From Agrobacterium sp. RAC06 (GTDB lineage: Bacteria > Pseudomonadota > Alphaproteobacteria > Rhizobiales > Rhizobiaceae): a stretch of 64,000 bases of DNA. Under the pieces are notes generated by a model, which worked only from the letters and a program-made list of their open reading frames with translations, ran no database searches and was not told where the DNA came from. Positions 7,626-14,636 of this stretch are shown piece after piece. The stretch lies in the NCBI RefSeq assembly GCF_001713475.1, contig NZ_CP016499.1, positions 558,001 through 622,000 of the forward strand, read 5' to 3'. Positions within the stretch are counted from its first letter, which is position 1, and each line of letters starts with the position of its first letter. Made by a program: the position numbers and the translations under genes.

Positions 7626-8600
7626 TCACTCCGTCGGTGCGCCACCGCCCACACGCGCGGCACGGCCGCCGCGGCGGCCGCCGCCGGTCGAGGCTGAGGC
7701 GGGGGAAGCGGCCGGGGCTGCGTGGGCGCCGCCTTCGGCGGGCTTGTAGTCGCGGTAGGTCTTGATCCAGTTGTAGCAGTTCTCGTCGGTGCCATTGAGC
7801 ACGTTGGCGGCGCGGACGGCTTCCATTTCCTGCGGGCGGCAGGGGTTCATGATGGCAGAGGTCATGCCGGCACCAATGACCATGGGGATGAAGCCGGCAT
7901 TGATGCCGTGACGATGCGGCAGGCCGAAGGAGATGTTGGAGAGGCCGCAGGTGGTGTTGACCTTCAGCTCTTCGCGCAGACGGCGGACCAGCGCAAAGAC
8001 CTGCAGGCCGGCCGAACCGATGGCGCCAATCGGCATGACCAGCGGGTCGACAACGATGTCATGCGGCTTGATGCCGTAATCCATGGCGCGCTCGACGATC
8101 TTCTTGGCGACGGCAAAGCGGACGTCCGGATCCTGGGAGATGCCGGTTTCGTCGTTGGAGATGGCAACGACCGGGACATTGTACTTGGCGCAGAGCGGCA
8201 GGATGGCTTCGAGCTTTTCCTCCTCGCCGGTGACCGAATTGACCAGCGGACGCCCCTTGGCGACCTTCAGGGCTGCCTCGATGGCGGCGGTGACGGAGCT
8301 ATCGATCGCGAGCGGCACGTCGACGAGGCCCTGGACGATTTCCATGGTCTTGACCAGAAGGCCGGGCTCAGTCTCGTTCGGATTGACGGAGGTGACGCCG
8401 GCATTGACGTCGAGCATGGTGGCGCCGGCTGCGACCTGTTCCAGCGCATCCTTGATGACCGTGTCGAAATTGCCGGCCTGCATTTCGGCAGCAAGCTTCT
8501 TGCGACCCGTCGGGTTGATGCGCTCGCCGATGACGCAGAAGGGCTGGTCGAAACCGATGATGATTTCCTTGGTGGCGGATGCGACGATGGTGCGGGTCAT
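7626..8600 (-). CDS. Methyltetrahydrofolate:corrinoid methyltransferase family protein (MtgA/AcsE-like)
   Basis: The protein has 324 residues. A TIM-barrel pterin-binding domain (about residues 15-280) opens with FCVIGERINPTGRKKLAAEM and continues with ATMLDVNAGV, PLAIDSSV, VDPLVMPIG and TTCGLSNISFGLPHR. These are signatures shared by dihydropteroate synthase-like methyltransferases such as AcsE and MtgA. The likely role is methyl transfer between the corrinoid protein and tetrahydrofolate. The last 35 or so residues are a low-complexity Ala/Gly/Arg tail (GGGRRGGRAARVGGG) not expected in the core family. Downstream of metF and upstream of the activase gene, in one transcription direction. Confidence 0.9.
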   Translation of the reverse strand: MTRTIVASATKEIIIGFDQPFCVIGERINPTGRKKLAAEMQAGNFDTVIKDALEQVAAGATMLDVNAGVTSVNPNETEPGLLVKTMEIVQGLVDVPLAIDSSVTAAIEAALKVAKGRPLVNSVTGEEEKLEAILPLCAKYNVPVVAISNDETGISQDPDVRFAVAKKIVERAMDYGIKPHDIVVDPLVMPIGAIGSAGLQVFALVRRLREELKVNTTCGLSNISFGLPHRHGINAGFIPMVIGAGMTSAIMNPCRPQEMEAVRAANVLNGTDENCYNWIKTYRDYKPAEGGAHAAPAASPASASTGGGRRGGRAARVGGGAPTE

Positions 8601-8669
8601 TTCAGTCCTCCGGTCGGTGCCGGCTCTCGCACGGCGGGAATGGGGTGTGCCGGCAAGAGCCGGGGAAAA

Positions 8670-9767
8670 TCAATGGGGCTGGGTATTGGCGGCAAGGCCT
8701 GCGAGCGTCTGCTGGTCCTGGACCGGATCGGCGCCGATTTCGCGCATACGCTGGGCAGCGATGTCGTCGGCGCGGCCGTGCTCGCGCTTCCACGGGCGGC
8801 GGCCCTTCAGGATGCCCGACTCATGGACGATTTCGGCGACATATTCCTCCTGGCGATAGGCCATGACATGCACGCCGGAGACGCCCTCGATCTCCTTCAC
8901 CTCGTTGATGATGTCGATGCAGAGCTGCTTTCCTTCCTTCTTCTGGTCCTGTGCGCCTTCGAGGCGGGCGATCACATGGTCCGGAATGTGGATGCCCGGG
9001 ACGTTGGAGCGGATCCACTTGGCCGTCTTGGCCGAGGCGAGCGGACCGACGCCGACGAGGATGTAGCATTTCTCGTGGAATCCGAGGTCGCGGACCTTCG
9101 CCATGTAGTCGCGGAACATCGGCACGTCGAAGCAATACTGGCTCTGGACGAACTGGGCGCCGGCCTCGATCTTCTTGCCGAGGCGATAGGGGCGGAAGTC
9201 ATAAGGCGGGGCAAAGGGGTTGATCGCGGCGCCGAGGAAGACCTTGGGCGGACTGGTCAGTTTGCGGCCGGACAGGAACTTCGATTCGTCGCGCATAGTG
9301 CGGACGGTTTCGAGCAACGACATGCAGTCGAGGTCGAAGACCGGCTTGGCGCCAGGCTGGTCGCCGGCCTGCACGCCGTCGCCCGTCAGACACATGATGT
9401 TGGCGACGCCCATGGCGGCAGCGCCAAGCACGTCGCCTTGAATGGCGATGCGGTTCTTGTCGCGGCAGGCGATCTGCATGATCGGGGCGTAACCCATGCG
9501 GGTCAGAAGCGCGCAGATGCCGACCGAGGACATGTGGCAATTGGCGCCGGAGGCATCGACCGCGTTGATGCCGTCGACCCAGCCGTCGAAAACCTTGGCG
9601 CGCTCATAGACGTCTTCCGGGTCGGCACTATCAGGCGGGTTGAGTTCGGCGGTGACGGCGAATTCGCCGCGGCGCAGGACGCGCTCCAGTCGGCCGAGCG
9701 AGGAATGGCCGGGCAGGGGATCGAGCGGCAGGTGGACCCCAAGCGGATTTTCATCGATATGGGCCAT
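8670..9767 (-). CDS. metF: Methylenetetrahydrofolate reductase, MetF family
   Basis: A 365-residue FAD-dependent TIM-barrel enzyme that interconverts methyl-THF and methylene-THF. Visible motifs are EFAVTAELNPPDSADPEDVY (substrate loop with Glu), ANIMCLTGDGVQAGDQPGAK (FAD contact) and GAQFVQSQYCFDVPMFRDYM, a conserved C-terminal barrel segment. Start is ATG at 9767 (MAHIDENPLG), two bases after the stop of the upstream MetV-like gene, so the two are translationally linked. In this cluster it probably runs in the oxidative direction, taking methyl-THF made by the MtgA-like enzyme. A separate biosynthetic MetF may exist elsewhere. Confidence 0.9.
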   Translation of the reverse strand: MAHIDENPLGVHLPLDPLPGHSSLGRLERVLRRGEFAVTAELNPPDSADPEDVYERAKVFDGWVDGINAVDASGANCHMSSVGICALLTRMGYAPIMQIACRDKNRIAIQGDVLGAAAMGVANIMCLTGDGVQAGDQPGAKPVFDLDCMSLLETVRTMRDESKFLSGRKLTSPPKVFLGAAINPFAPPYDFRPYRLGKKIEAGAQFVQSQYCFDVPMFRDYMAKVRDLGFHEKCYILVGVGPLASAKTAKWIRSNVPGIHIPDHVIARLEGAQDQKKEGKQLCIDIINEVKEIEGVSGVHVMAYRQEEYVAEIVHESGILKGRRPWKREHGRADDIAAQRMREIGADPVQDQQTLAGLAANTQPH

Positions 9768-9769
9768 GC

Positions 9770-10369
9770 TCAGGCTTCCTTTGCCGTGTTCTTTTCGCGC
9801 TCGGCGGCGGCTTCCGCCGTGACGCGCAGCCAGGAGGATGTCTCGCGCAGCGACTGGTTGACCGGCTTCTGCACTTTCAGGATCGCGTCGCCGGCCACCA
9901 TGTTGCGCGAGCCGTTCCAGGCCTGAACCCAGACGCAGGGCATGTCGGGCTCGACCTCGCAATTGCCATTGGCGCGTACACCGCCGCAGGGGCCGTTGCG
10001 CAGCTGTTTGGGACAGTTCATCGGGCAGGACATGCCGGTCGAAGACAGCACGCACTGGCCGCACATGCGACAGTCGAACAGCAGACCCTTCACATTGCGC
10101 TCGACGAAGGTGATCGGCGTTTCGACCCTGTTGTAACCGAGCTTCTTCCAGACCGGATGGAGGAAGAGGAAGGCATTGGCGAAGTTGCGGTAGAACCATT
10201 CGAGGAAACGGGAATTGCGCACGGCCCAGAGGCGGATCGTATAGGAGCGGCGGGCGCGGCGGTTGGGCGAAACGCCTGCCGGCGTGAATGCACCGGTCTT
10301 GGCCTTGGCTGCGGGAGCGGCATTGCCCTTTTTTGGCGGGCCGGGATCCACGAGAACAGGTTCACCCAT
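9770..10369 (-). CDS. MetV-like Cys-rich protein (MTHFR C-terminal domain family)
   Basis: About 199 residues starting at ATG 10369, with GGAGG about 8 nt upstream. An earlier ATG at 10387 is possible. The N-terminus is a proline/lysine-rich linker. The core has FDCRMCGQCVLSSTGMSC, then PMNCPKQLRNGPCGG, a dense Cys pattern suited to a metal or Fe-S site. Such proteins form the MetV partner of MetF in acetogens; here the gene directly precedes metF (2-bp gap). The likely role is to dock or feed electrons to MetF. The start overlaps the stop of the PF13769 gene by 8 bp, indicating coupling. Confidence 0.8.
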   Translation of the reverse strand: MGEPVLVDPGPPKKGNAAPAAKAKTGAFTPAGVSPNRRARRSYTIRLWAVRNSRFLEWFYRNFANAFLFLHPVWKKLGYNRVETPITFVERNVKGLLFDCRMCGQCVLSSTGMSCPMNCPKQLRNGPCGGVRANGNCEVEPDMPCVWVQAWNGSRNMVAGDAILKVQKPVNQSLRETSSWLRVTAEAAAEREKNTAKEA

Positions 10370-10664
10370 TGTCGCGGCCTCCGGCATGGACAAGCGCCAC
10401 GAGGCGGGCCTTGTCGTAAGCGGCTTCGATTTCAGCGGCAGCGGTTTCGGCCTCGGCTTCGAGGTCGTCACCGACAGGGACCGGATCGGCCTTGCGCCAG
10501 TCGGCGAGATAGGCGTCGGTTTCCGCAGCGCCAGTGCGCATCGCGGCCATGTCGATCGCCTCGGTGAAGCGCAGCGAGAGCTCGCGCTTGGCCGATTTGC
10601 GACCCTGCTTGACGATCACCTGGGCCGGAATATCCCGCCAGTAAACGACGATCTTGTCTGCCAT
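10362..10664 (-). CDS. PF13769 'virulence factor' domain protein, small
   Basis: The 100-residue protein begins MADKIVVYWRDIPAQVIVKQ and continues with SAKRELSLRFTEAIDMAAMR. I recognise this as the short family named Virulence_fact in Pfam. The name is historical and says little about function. AGGGAGAGAG lies just before the ATG. The gene overlaps the MetV-like gene and is placed between it and the formyltransferase-like gene, so a role in the same C1 pathway, perhaps as a small subunit of the MetF/MetV complex, is a reasonable inference. No catalytic residues can be named. Confidence 0.75.
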   Translation of the reverse strand: MADKIVVYWRDIPAQVIVKQGRKSAKRELSLRFTEAIDMAAMRTGAAETDAYLADWRKADPVPVGDDLEAEAETAAAEIEAAYDKARLVALVHAGGRDNG

Positions 10665-10772
10665 GCCACTCTCTCCCTTTGGTGCCAGAATGCACGGGGG
10701 GCATTCGCCGGACTGCGCTTTTCACGACGTCGCTTGTCGCCAAAAACGACGCTGCCATGAGTCCTGATGTTT

Positions 10773-11564
10773 TTACCAGATTCGGCGCGTGAGACCGCAC
10801 CAGATCCACGACCAGAGAGTGGGTGGGAAGCGCAGGGCGGACGGACCTTGCGGCTTGATGGGGGCGAGGCGGCCGTCGAGCGCGTCGTCGATCGATTGGC
10901 GGGTGATGTCCAGAGCGGCAAGGGTCAGCAGAAGGGGATAGGTGGAGATGAAGTCTGATGATGCGGGTTTCGTGCGGACCTCGTAGAGCGTGCCGCCGGT
11001 ATCCGTTCCGGCATCGACGAGATGCAGGGTGGCGCCGAAATTTTGCGGGTCGTTTTCGCGCAGCGACCAGTAGCCGCCCATCTGGCCGCGATAGTTCGGA
11101 TTGATCCCGGCATGCAGGTTGATGACCGGGCAGGGCATGGCGGCGAGCTGACGCGCCGACATCAAGCGGGTCGATACGAGCAGGATGGCGCCGGGCTTCA
11201 ACTGCTCGACGAGGACTTTCGTCTCCGGGGCGTTGATCGAGGTGACCGGATGGATCGGGACAGTGTCGGGCAGTGTGCGGTCCAGATCATGTTCGGCCAG
11301 CAGCGCCTCGACACGGCGATCCGCAAGGCGGCGCAGAAGGCGGGCGGCGATCATCGTGCCAAGCTGGCCGAGCGCTGCAATCCAGCCCAATCTCCGTGCG
11401 CGACGTCGGGTGATCTCACCCTTTCCCTCCGGGTTCTCCAGGAGAACGTGGACATCCATGCCGGCCTTGGCGAGATGCTGGATGACAATAATCGGATTGA
11501 GCCCGCCGGCGGTCATGACGACTACGCGGCGGGGTTCCGGTTCGGCTGCGTTCTCCATCATCAT
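10773..11564 (-). CDS. Formyltransferase-fold protein
   Basis: The protein has 263 residues. The N-terminal Rossmann part starts RRVVVMTAGGLNPIIVIQHL. The catalytic centre of folate-dependent formyltransferases is visible as VINLHAGINPNYRG (N149, H151) and LHLVDAGTDTGG (D188). It is close in type to methionyl-tRNA or GAR formyltransferases, but no canonical tRNA-binding C-terminal domain is present. It may use 10-formyl-THF or transfer formyl in reverse during methyl oxidation. The ATG overlaps the stop of the ExoD gene by 4 bp (ATGA). The acceptor substrate is unknown. Confidence 0.8.
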   Translation of the reverse strand: MMMENAAEPEPRRVVVMTAGGLNPIIVIQHLAKAGMDVHVLLENPEGKGEITRRRARRLGWIAALGQLGTMIAARLLRRLADRRVEALLAEHDLDRTLPDTVPIHPVTSINAPETKVLVEQLKPGAILLVSTRLMSARQLAAMPCPVINLHAGINPNYRGQMGGYWSLRENDPQNFGATLHLVDAGTDTGGTLYEVRTKPASSDFISTYPLLLTLAALDITRQSIDDALDGRLAPIKPQGPSALRFPPTLWSWIWCGLTRRIW

Positions 11565-12208
11565 ACGACGAGCGCGACAACGGCCACGGCGGTGTAGACG
11601 ACAAAGGCGGCGACGACGAGAGAAAGCACTCCGATCACACAGCCGGCGACGACACCGAGACCGTCACGCTGGGAATGGGCAAAACCGAGGACTGCCAGCG
11701 CAAAGGCCGGAGGCCAGTTTCCGAGCGGGATCGGCAGGAAGACGACGATGGCGAGGATCAGCGCGAACACGCCGATCAGCCGTTCGGCAAAGCGGCTCTC
11801 GAACAGCCAGAAGCGTGGGACTACCAGCTTTTCGGCCCAGCGCATCCAGGGAACCAGACGCTTGACGATTGCCTCGAAGGTCTGCGGCTCGACGCCGTAA
11901 TCGCTCACGACACGAGGAAAGAACACACGCCCGCCCGGAGAGGCCATCATCTGCCAGGCGACGAAGATCAAGGGTAGCCCCAGGATGAAGGTGGCACCCG
12001 GTGGCATCGGCACGAGATTCGGAAGCGCGAAGACCAGAAGGAAGGCGCCGAAGGAGCGGTCCTGCAGCGCGATCGCGATGTCGCGGATCGTCACCTTGCG
12101 GTCCGTCGTGCGGGCCAACCGGACCAGAAGATCTGAGAGGTTTTCGGGATGCTTGTGTTCACGCGCGGTGGCAAGACCTGCCACCCATGTTTCCGCCCTG
12201 TCGGTCAT
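11561..12208 (-). CDS. ExoD-family integral membrane protein
   Basis: About 215 residues starting at ATG 12208. After a soluble lead (SDLLVRLARTTDRKVTIRDI) there are hydrophobic segments FGAFLLVFALPNLVPMPPG and TFILGLPLIFVAWQMM, and later LIGVFALILAIVVFLPIPLG and a long C-terminal hydrophobic stretch. This matches ExoD, named for an effect on rhizobial exopolysaccharide; its biochemical role is not well settled. It is the first gene of the minus-strand block and is coupled by a 4-bp overlap to the formyltransferase-fold gene. That pairing is odd and may simply reflect operon growth. Confidence 0.85.
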   Translation of the reverse strand: MTDRAETWVAGLATAREHKHPENLSDLLVRLARTTDRKVTIRDIAIALQDRSFGAFLLVFALPNLVPMPPGATFILGLPLIFVAWQMMASPGGRVFFPRVVSDYGVEPQTFEAIVKRLVPWMRWAEKLVVPRFWLFESRFAERLIGVFALILAIVVFLPIPLGNWPPAFALAVLGFAHSQRDGLGVVAGCVIGVLSLVVAAFVVYTAVAVVALVV

Positions 12209-12432
12209 TCGTTTTCTCTTGGTTCTTTGTTGACCTGACTGGCAGTGTCGCAAGGGGAGATTACAGGGAAATTAAAGCGGATCGGTGACACGGTCACGCT
12301 TTTGCAAATGGTGAAGGGAGAGTGAAGAGCGAAAGGTCGAGTTATCTGATCATCGACGTAAGCCGCTGCCTTGATTTTTCCGCATGTGCTGGGCACCTAA
12401 GACGTCGGATATCGATCAGACGGGGAATCAGG

Positions 12433-12600
12433 ATGACTGTTTTTTCTCAGCGCTTTGCAGGTGTCGGCGCCCTCATCATCGCCATCATGTTCGGCCTTTC
12501 CTCTTGCGGCAACACCATCCGCGGGATTGGCAATGATCTCGGCAATGCGGTCGACGCGACGCAGGATGCCGGTCGCAGCGTTGCGAATTCGGTGCGCTAA
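12433..12600 (+). CDS. Entericidin A/B-type small lipoprotein (copy 1)
   Basis: The 55-residue protein has a hydrophobic signal (FAGVGALIIAIMFGLSSCG) with lipobox LSSC. The mature part, NTIRGIGNDLGNAVDATQDA, follows the entericidin pattern (GxGxD and alternating alanine/valine helix). Entericidins are tiny outer-membrane lipoproteins, in enterobacteria linked to a toxin/antidote pair. A close paralogue lies at 13293-13454, beyond the DUF1638 gene. Confidence 0.85.
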   Translation: MTVFSQRFAGVGALIIAIMFGLSSCGNTIRGIGNDLGNAVDATQDAGRSVANSVR

Positions 12601-12627
12601 CGCAGGGGTCACCCAAATTTGAGATGA

Positions 12628-13254
12628 TCAGGCGGCCGGGGCCTCGCCGAGTGCTGCCGCAACCAGTTCAGGCTGCAGATCGCCGTAGCCTGTGAAGCGG
12701 TATTCGTAGTCCAGCTTCAGATAGTCTGCCGCCCATTTCGCCTTGGCTTGCAGTTCGGCGTCCTCGGTCTGGGCGAGGTAGACGATCTTCGTGTAATTGC
12801 CGAAGACCATGTCGCGCAGTTCGGGGTGCCGGTCGAGCTTCAGGGGTTCGATGACGAAGGCCTCGAACTGGCGGGTAATCAGGTCGGTCAGGTAGAATGC
12901 GGTAAATTCGGTCTCGCATTCAGCGAGAAACTTCTCGGTGCCGGTGAAGAAGGCATAACAGTGAGGCCCAGACAGGCGCTCGATGCCTTCCTCGCGACAG
13001 ATTCTGTCAACTTCGCCTTGAGTGCCGCATTCGGCATAACCAATGAAGATGTTGTCATGGCCGGCAGAGCGGGCTTCAGCGATCTTTTCGCGCAGCGCCG
13101 GTGCGATCTTCTCCGGCCAGACATGCCAGATGGCGGGCAGACATTCCAACGTCAGATGCTCAAGGCCATTCAGGGCTTTGACGGCCAGAATCTCGCGGGC
13201 AATCGCTCCGCACGCAATCACGTGAACCTTTTTTGATTTGGCGCGTTGTTCCAT
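12628..13254 (-). CDS. DUF1638 family protein
   Basis: About 208 residues starting at ATG 13254 (MEQRAKSKKVHVIACGAIAR). Conserved segments are LTLECLPAIWHVWPEKIAPA, DNIFIGYAECGTQG, IERLSGPHCYAFFTG and ITRQFEAFVIEPLKLDRHPE. I recognise DUF1638. It typically neighbours corrinoid-dependent methyltransferase genes, as here. Cys/His residues (ACG, AECG, GPHCY) could bind a metal or cofactor, but no activity is assigned. It sits between two paralogous entericidin genes on the other strand. The start at 13254 is preferred because seven further codons upstream have no family look. Confidence 0.8.
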   Translation of the reverse strand: MEQRAKSKKVHVIACGAIAREILAVKALNGLEHLTLECLPAIWHVWPEKIAPALREKIAEARSAGHDNIFIGYAECGTQGEVDRICREEGIERLSGPHCYAFFTGTEKFLAECETEFTAFYLTDLITRQFEAFVIEPLKLDRHPELRDMVFGNYTKIVYLAQTEDAELQAKAKWAADYLKLDYEYRFTGYGDLQPELVAAALGEAPAA

Positions 13255-13292
13255 CGCATTCCACTCGTCACCCATACAGAAGGTACATCAAC

Positions 13293-13454
13293 ATGATGGC
13301 GAAAAAACTGACAGCCGGCGCAGTCCTCGTTCTCACCGTCTTCGCACTGTCGTCCTGCGGCAATACGATCCGTGGCGTTGGCCAGGATGCCGCCAACACC
13401 GTCGACGCGACGCAGTCTGCGGGCCGCAACGTCGACGCTGCGGCTTCGCGCTAA
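13293..13454 (+). CDS. Entericidin A/B-type small lipoprotein (copy 2)
   Basis: A 53-residue protein starting at ATG 13293 or 13296, with AGAAGGT upstream. The signal LTAGAVLVLTVFALSSCGNT has the same LSSC lipobox as copy 1. The mature part, NTIRGVGQDAANTVDATQSA, is clearly paralogous to the copy at 12433-12600. Divergent from DUF1638 with a 38-bp gap. A function in the envelope is inferred only from the family. Confidence 0.85.
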   Translation: MMAKKLTAGAVLVLTVFALSSCGNTIRGVGQDAANTVDATQSAGRNVDAAASR

Positions 13455-13504
13455 CCACCGAGGCGAGGCAAGGCCCTGAGCGGCGCTGTAACAGGAGAGG
13501 GAGC

Positions 13505-13639
13505 ATGACGCTCACGACGATTGCAAAGGCCAGTGCCATCTACATGATGGCGGCCATCCTGTACGCCGGAGGGCATGTCGCATGGCAATCCATGGCGAAT
13601 GCCCCTCAGGACGACGTTTACGCAGAAGCCGGCCTCTAA
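13505..13639 (+). CDS. Very small membrane protein (44 residues), unknown
   Basis: ATG at 13505 follows AGGAGAGGGAGC, a strong ribosome site. The peptide has one hydrophobic segment (AIYMMAAILYAGGHVAWQSM) and a short acidic tail, DDVYAEAGL. It lies 50 bp behind entericidin copy 2 in the same direction, probably in the same transcript. The stop codon is inside the loop and arm of a perfect terminator hairpin (13624-13650). No family recognised. Confidence 0.65.
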   Translation: MTLTTIAKASAIYMMAAILYAGGHVAWQSMANAPQDDVYAEAGL

Positions 13640-13650
13640 GGCCGGCTTCT
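13624..13650. terminator. Bidirectional hairpin terminator
   Basis: A perfect 12-bp inverted repeat, AGAAGCCGGCCT (13624-13635) and AGGCCGGCTTCT (13639-13650), with loop CTA and a T-rich downstream end (CTGTTTCTC). It lies between the convergent 44-residue ORF and the corrinoid-protein gene, and covers the stop codon of the former. Confidence 0.8.
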
Positions 13651-13663
13651 CTGTTTCTCAACC

Positions 13664-14365
13664 TCAGGCGCGAGCACCCATACTGTTGTGCTTGCGGGAA
13701 ATGAATTCCTTGGCCGTTTCAACGGCGACAGCGGCATCGCGGCAATAGGCGTCGGCACCGACAGCCTTGCCGAACTCCTCGTTGAGCGGCGCGCCGCCGA
13801 CGAGCACGACATAATCGTCGCGAATGCCCTTTTCCTTCATCGTGTCGATCACGACCTTCATGTAGGGCATGGTCGTGGTCAAAAGTGCCGACATGCCGAG
13901 GATATCCGGCTTTTCGCGTTCCAGGGCTTCCAGATAGTTTTCGACCGGGTTGTTGATGCCGAGGTCGATGACGTCGAAGCCGGCGCCTTCCATCATCATG
14001 CCGACCAAGTTCTTGCCGATGTCATGGATGTCGCCCTTGACGGTGCCGATGACCATCTTGCCCTGCTTCGGTGCGCCGGTTGCAGCGAGCAGCGGGCGCA
14101 GGATCGTCATGCCTGATTTCATGGCGTTGGCGGACAGGAGAACTTCCGGCACGAAGAGAATGCCGTCGCGGAAGTCGATGCCGACGATGCGCATGCCTTC
14201 GACGAGTGCCTGGGTGAGGATGTCGTAGGGTGCCCAGCCACGGTCGAGCAGAATACGTGTCGCTTCCTCGATCTCTTCCTTGAGGCCGTCATAGAGGTCG
14301 TCATGCATCTGCTGCACGAGCTCTTCATCGGAGAGTTCGGAAAGAATGATGTCGTCTTCGGCCAT
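13664..14365 (-). CDS. Corrinoid (B12-binding) methyltransferase subunit, MtgC/MttC-like
   Basis: The 233-residue protein has the two-part fold of corrinoid proteins: a helical cap (about 1-95, with EEIEEATRILL and LFVPEVLLSANAM) and a Rossmann B12 domain. GTVKGDIHDIGKNL carries the D112-x-H114-x-x-G117 motif, where His114 should be the lower axial cobalt ligand. SALLTTTMPYMK and VVLVGGAPLNEEF complete the site. It accepts methyl from the MttB-superfamily enzyme divergently encoded at 14637 and hands it to the MtgA-like enzyme. An expected cognate of the RamA-like activase. Confidence 0.93.
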   Translation of the reverse strand: MAEDDIILSELSDEELVQQMHDDLYDGLKEEIEEATRILLDRGWAPYDILTQALVEGMRIVGIDFRDGILFVPEVLLSANAMKSGMTILRPLLAATGAPKQGKMVIGTVKGDIHDIGKNLVGMMMEGAGFDVIDLGINNPVENYLEALEREKPDILGMSALLTTTMPYMKVVIDTMKEKGIRDDYVVLVGGAPLNEEFGKAVGADAYCRDAAVAVETAKEFISRKHNSMGARA

Positions 14366-14636
14366 GGTGGTGCTTCCCGCTTCTTTTCAAACGCGATTCC
14401 GGTCGCGCCGGGCATGAGACTGCCCGATCGAAAGTTAAACCTCAAGTTCGTGAAAAACTCTTTTCGATTACGACGTGGCAACCCTGAAAAGCGACGGTCC
14501 GGGACTAGTATGCCCAAAAGGCGATGTCTGTGAGACGCAAGCGGTTGGCGCATAAAGGATGGTTTCACATGCGGATTGGAATAGCATAATGGAGGAGAGA
14601 AGCAGCGCGGACGAGCGCTCGAGCGAGGAAGCAGAC

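Noticed and set aside
7722..9926. Long open frame on the plus strand opposite the methyltransferase and metF genes
   Set aside because: It is antisense to well-recognised proteins and has skewed Asp/Gly/His-rich composition typical of a GC-rich shadow frame.
10362..10664. A true virulence factor gene
   Set aside because: The Pfam family name is historical. Its overlap with the MetV-like and metF genes points to metabolism.
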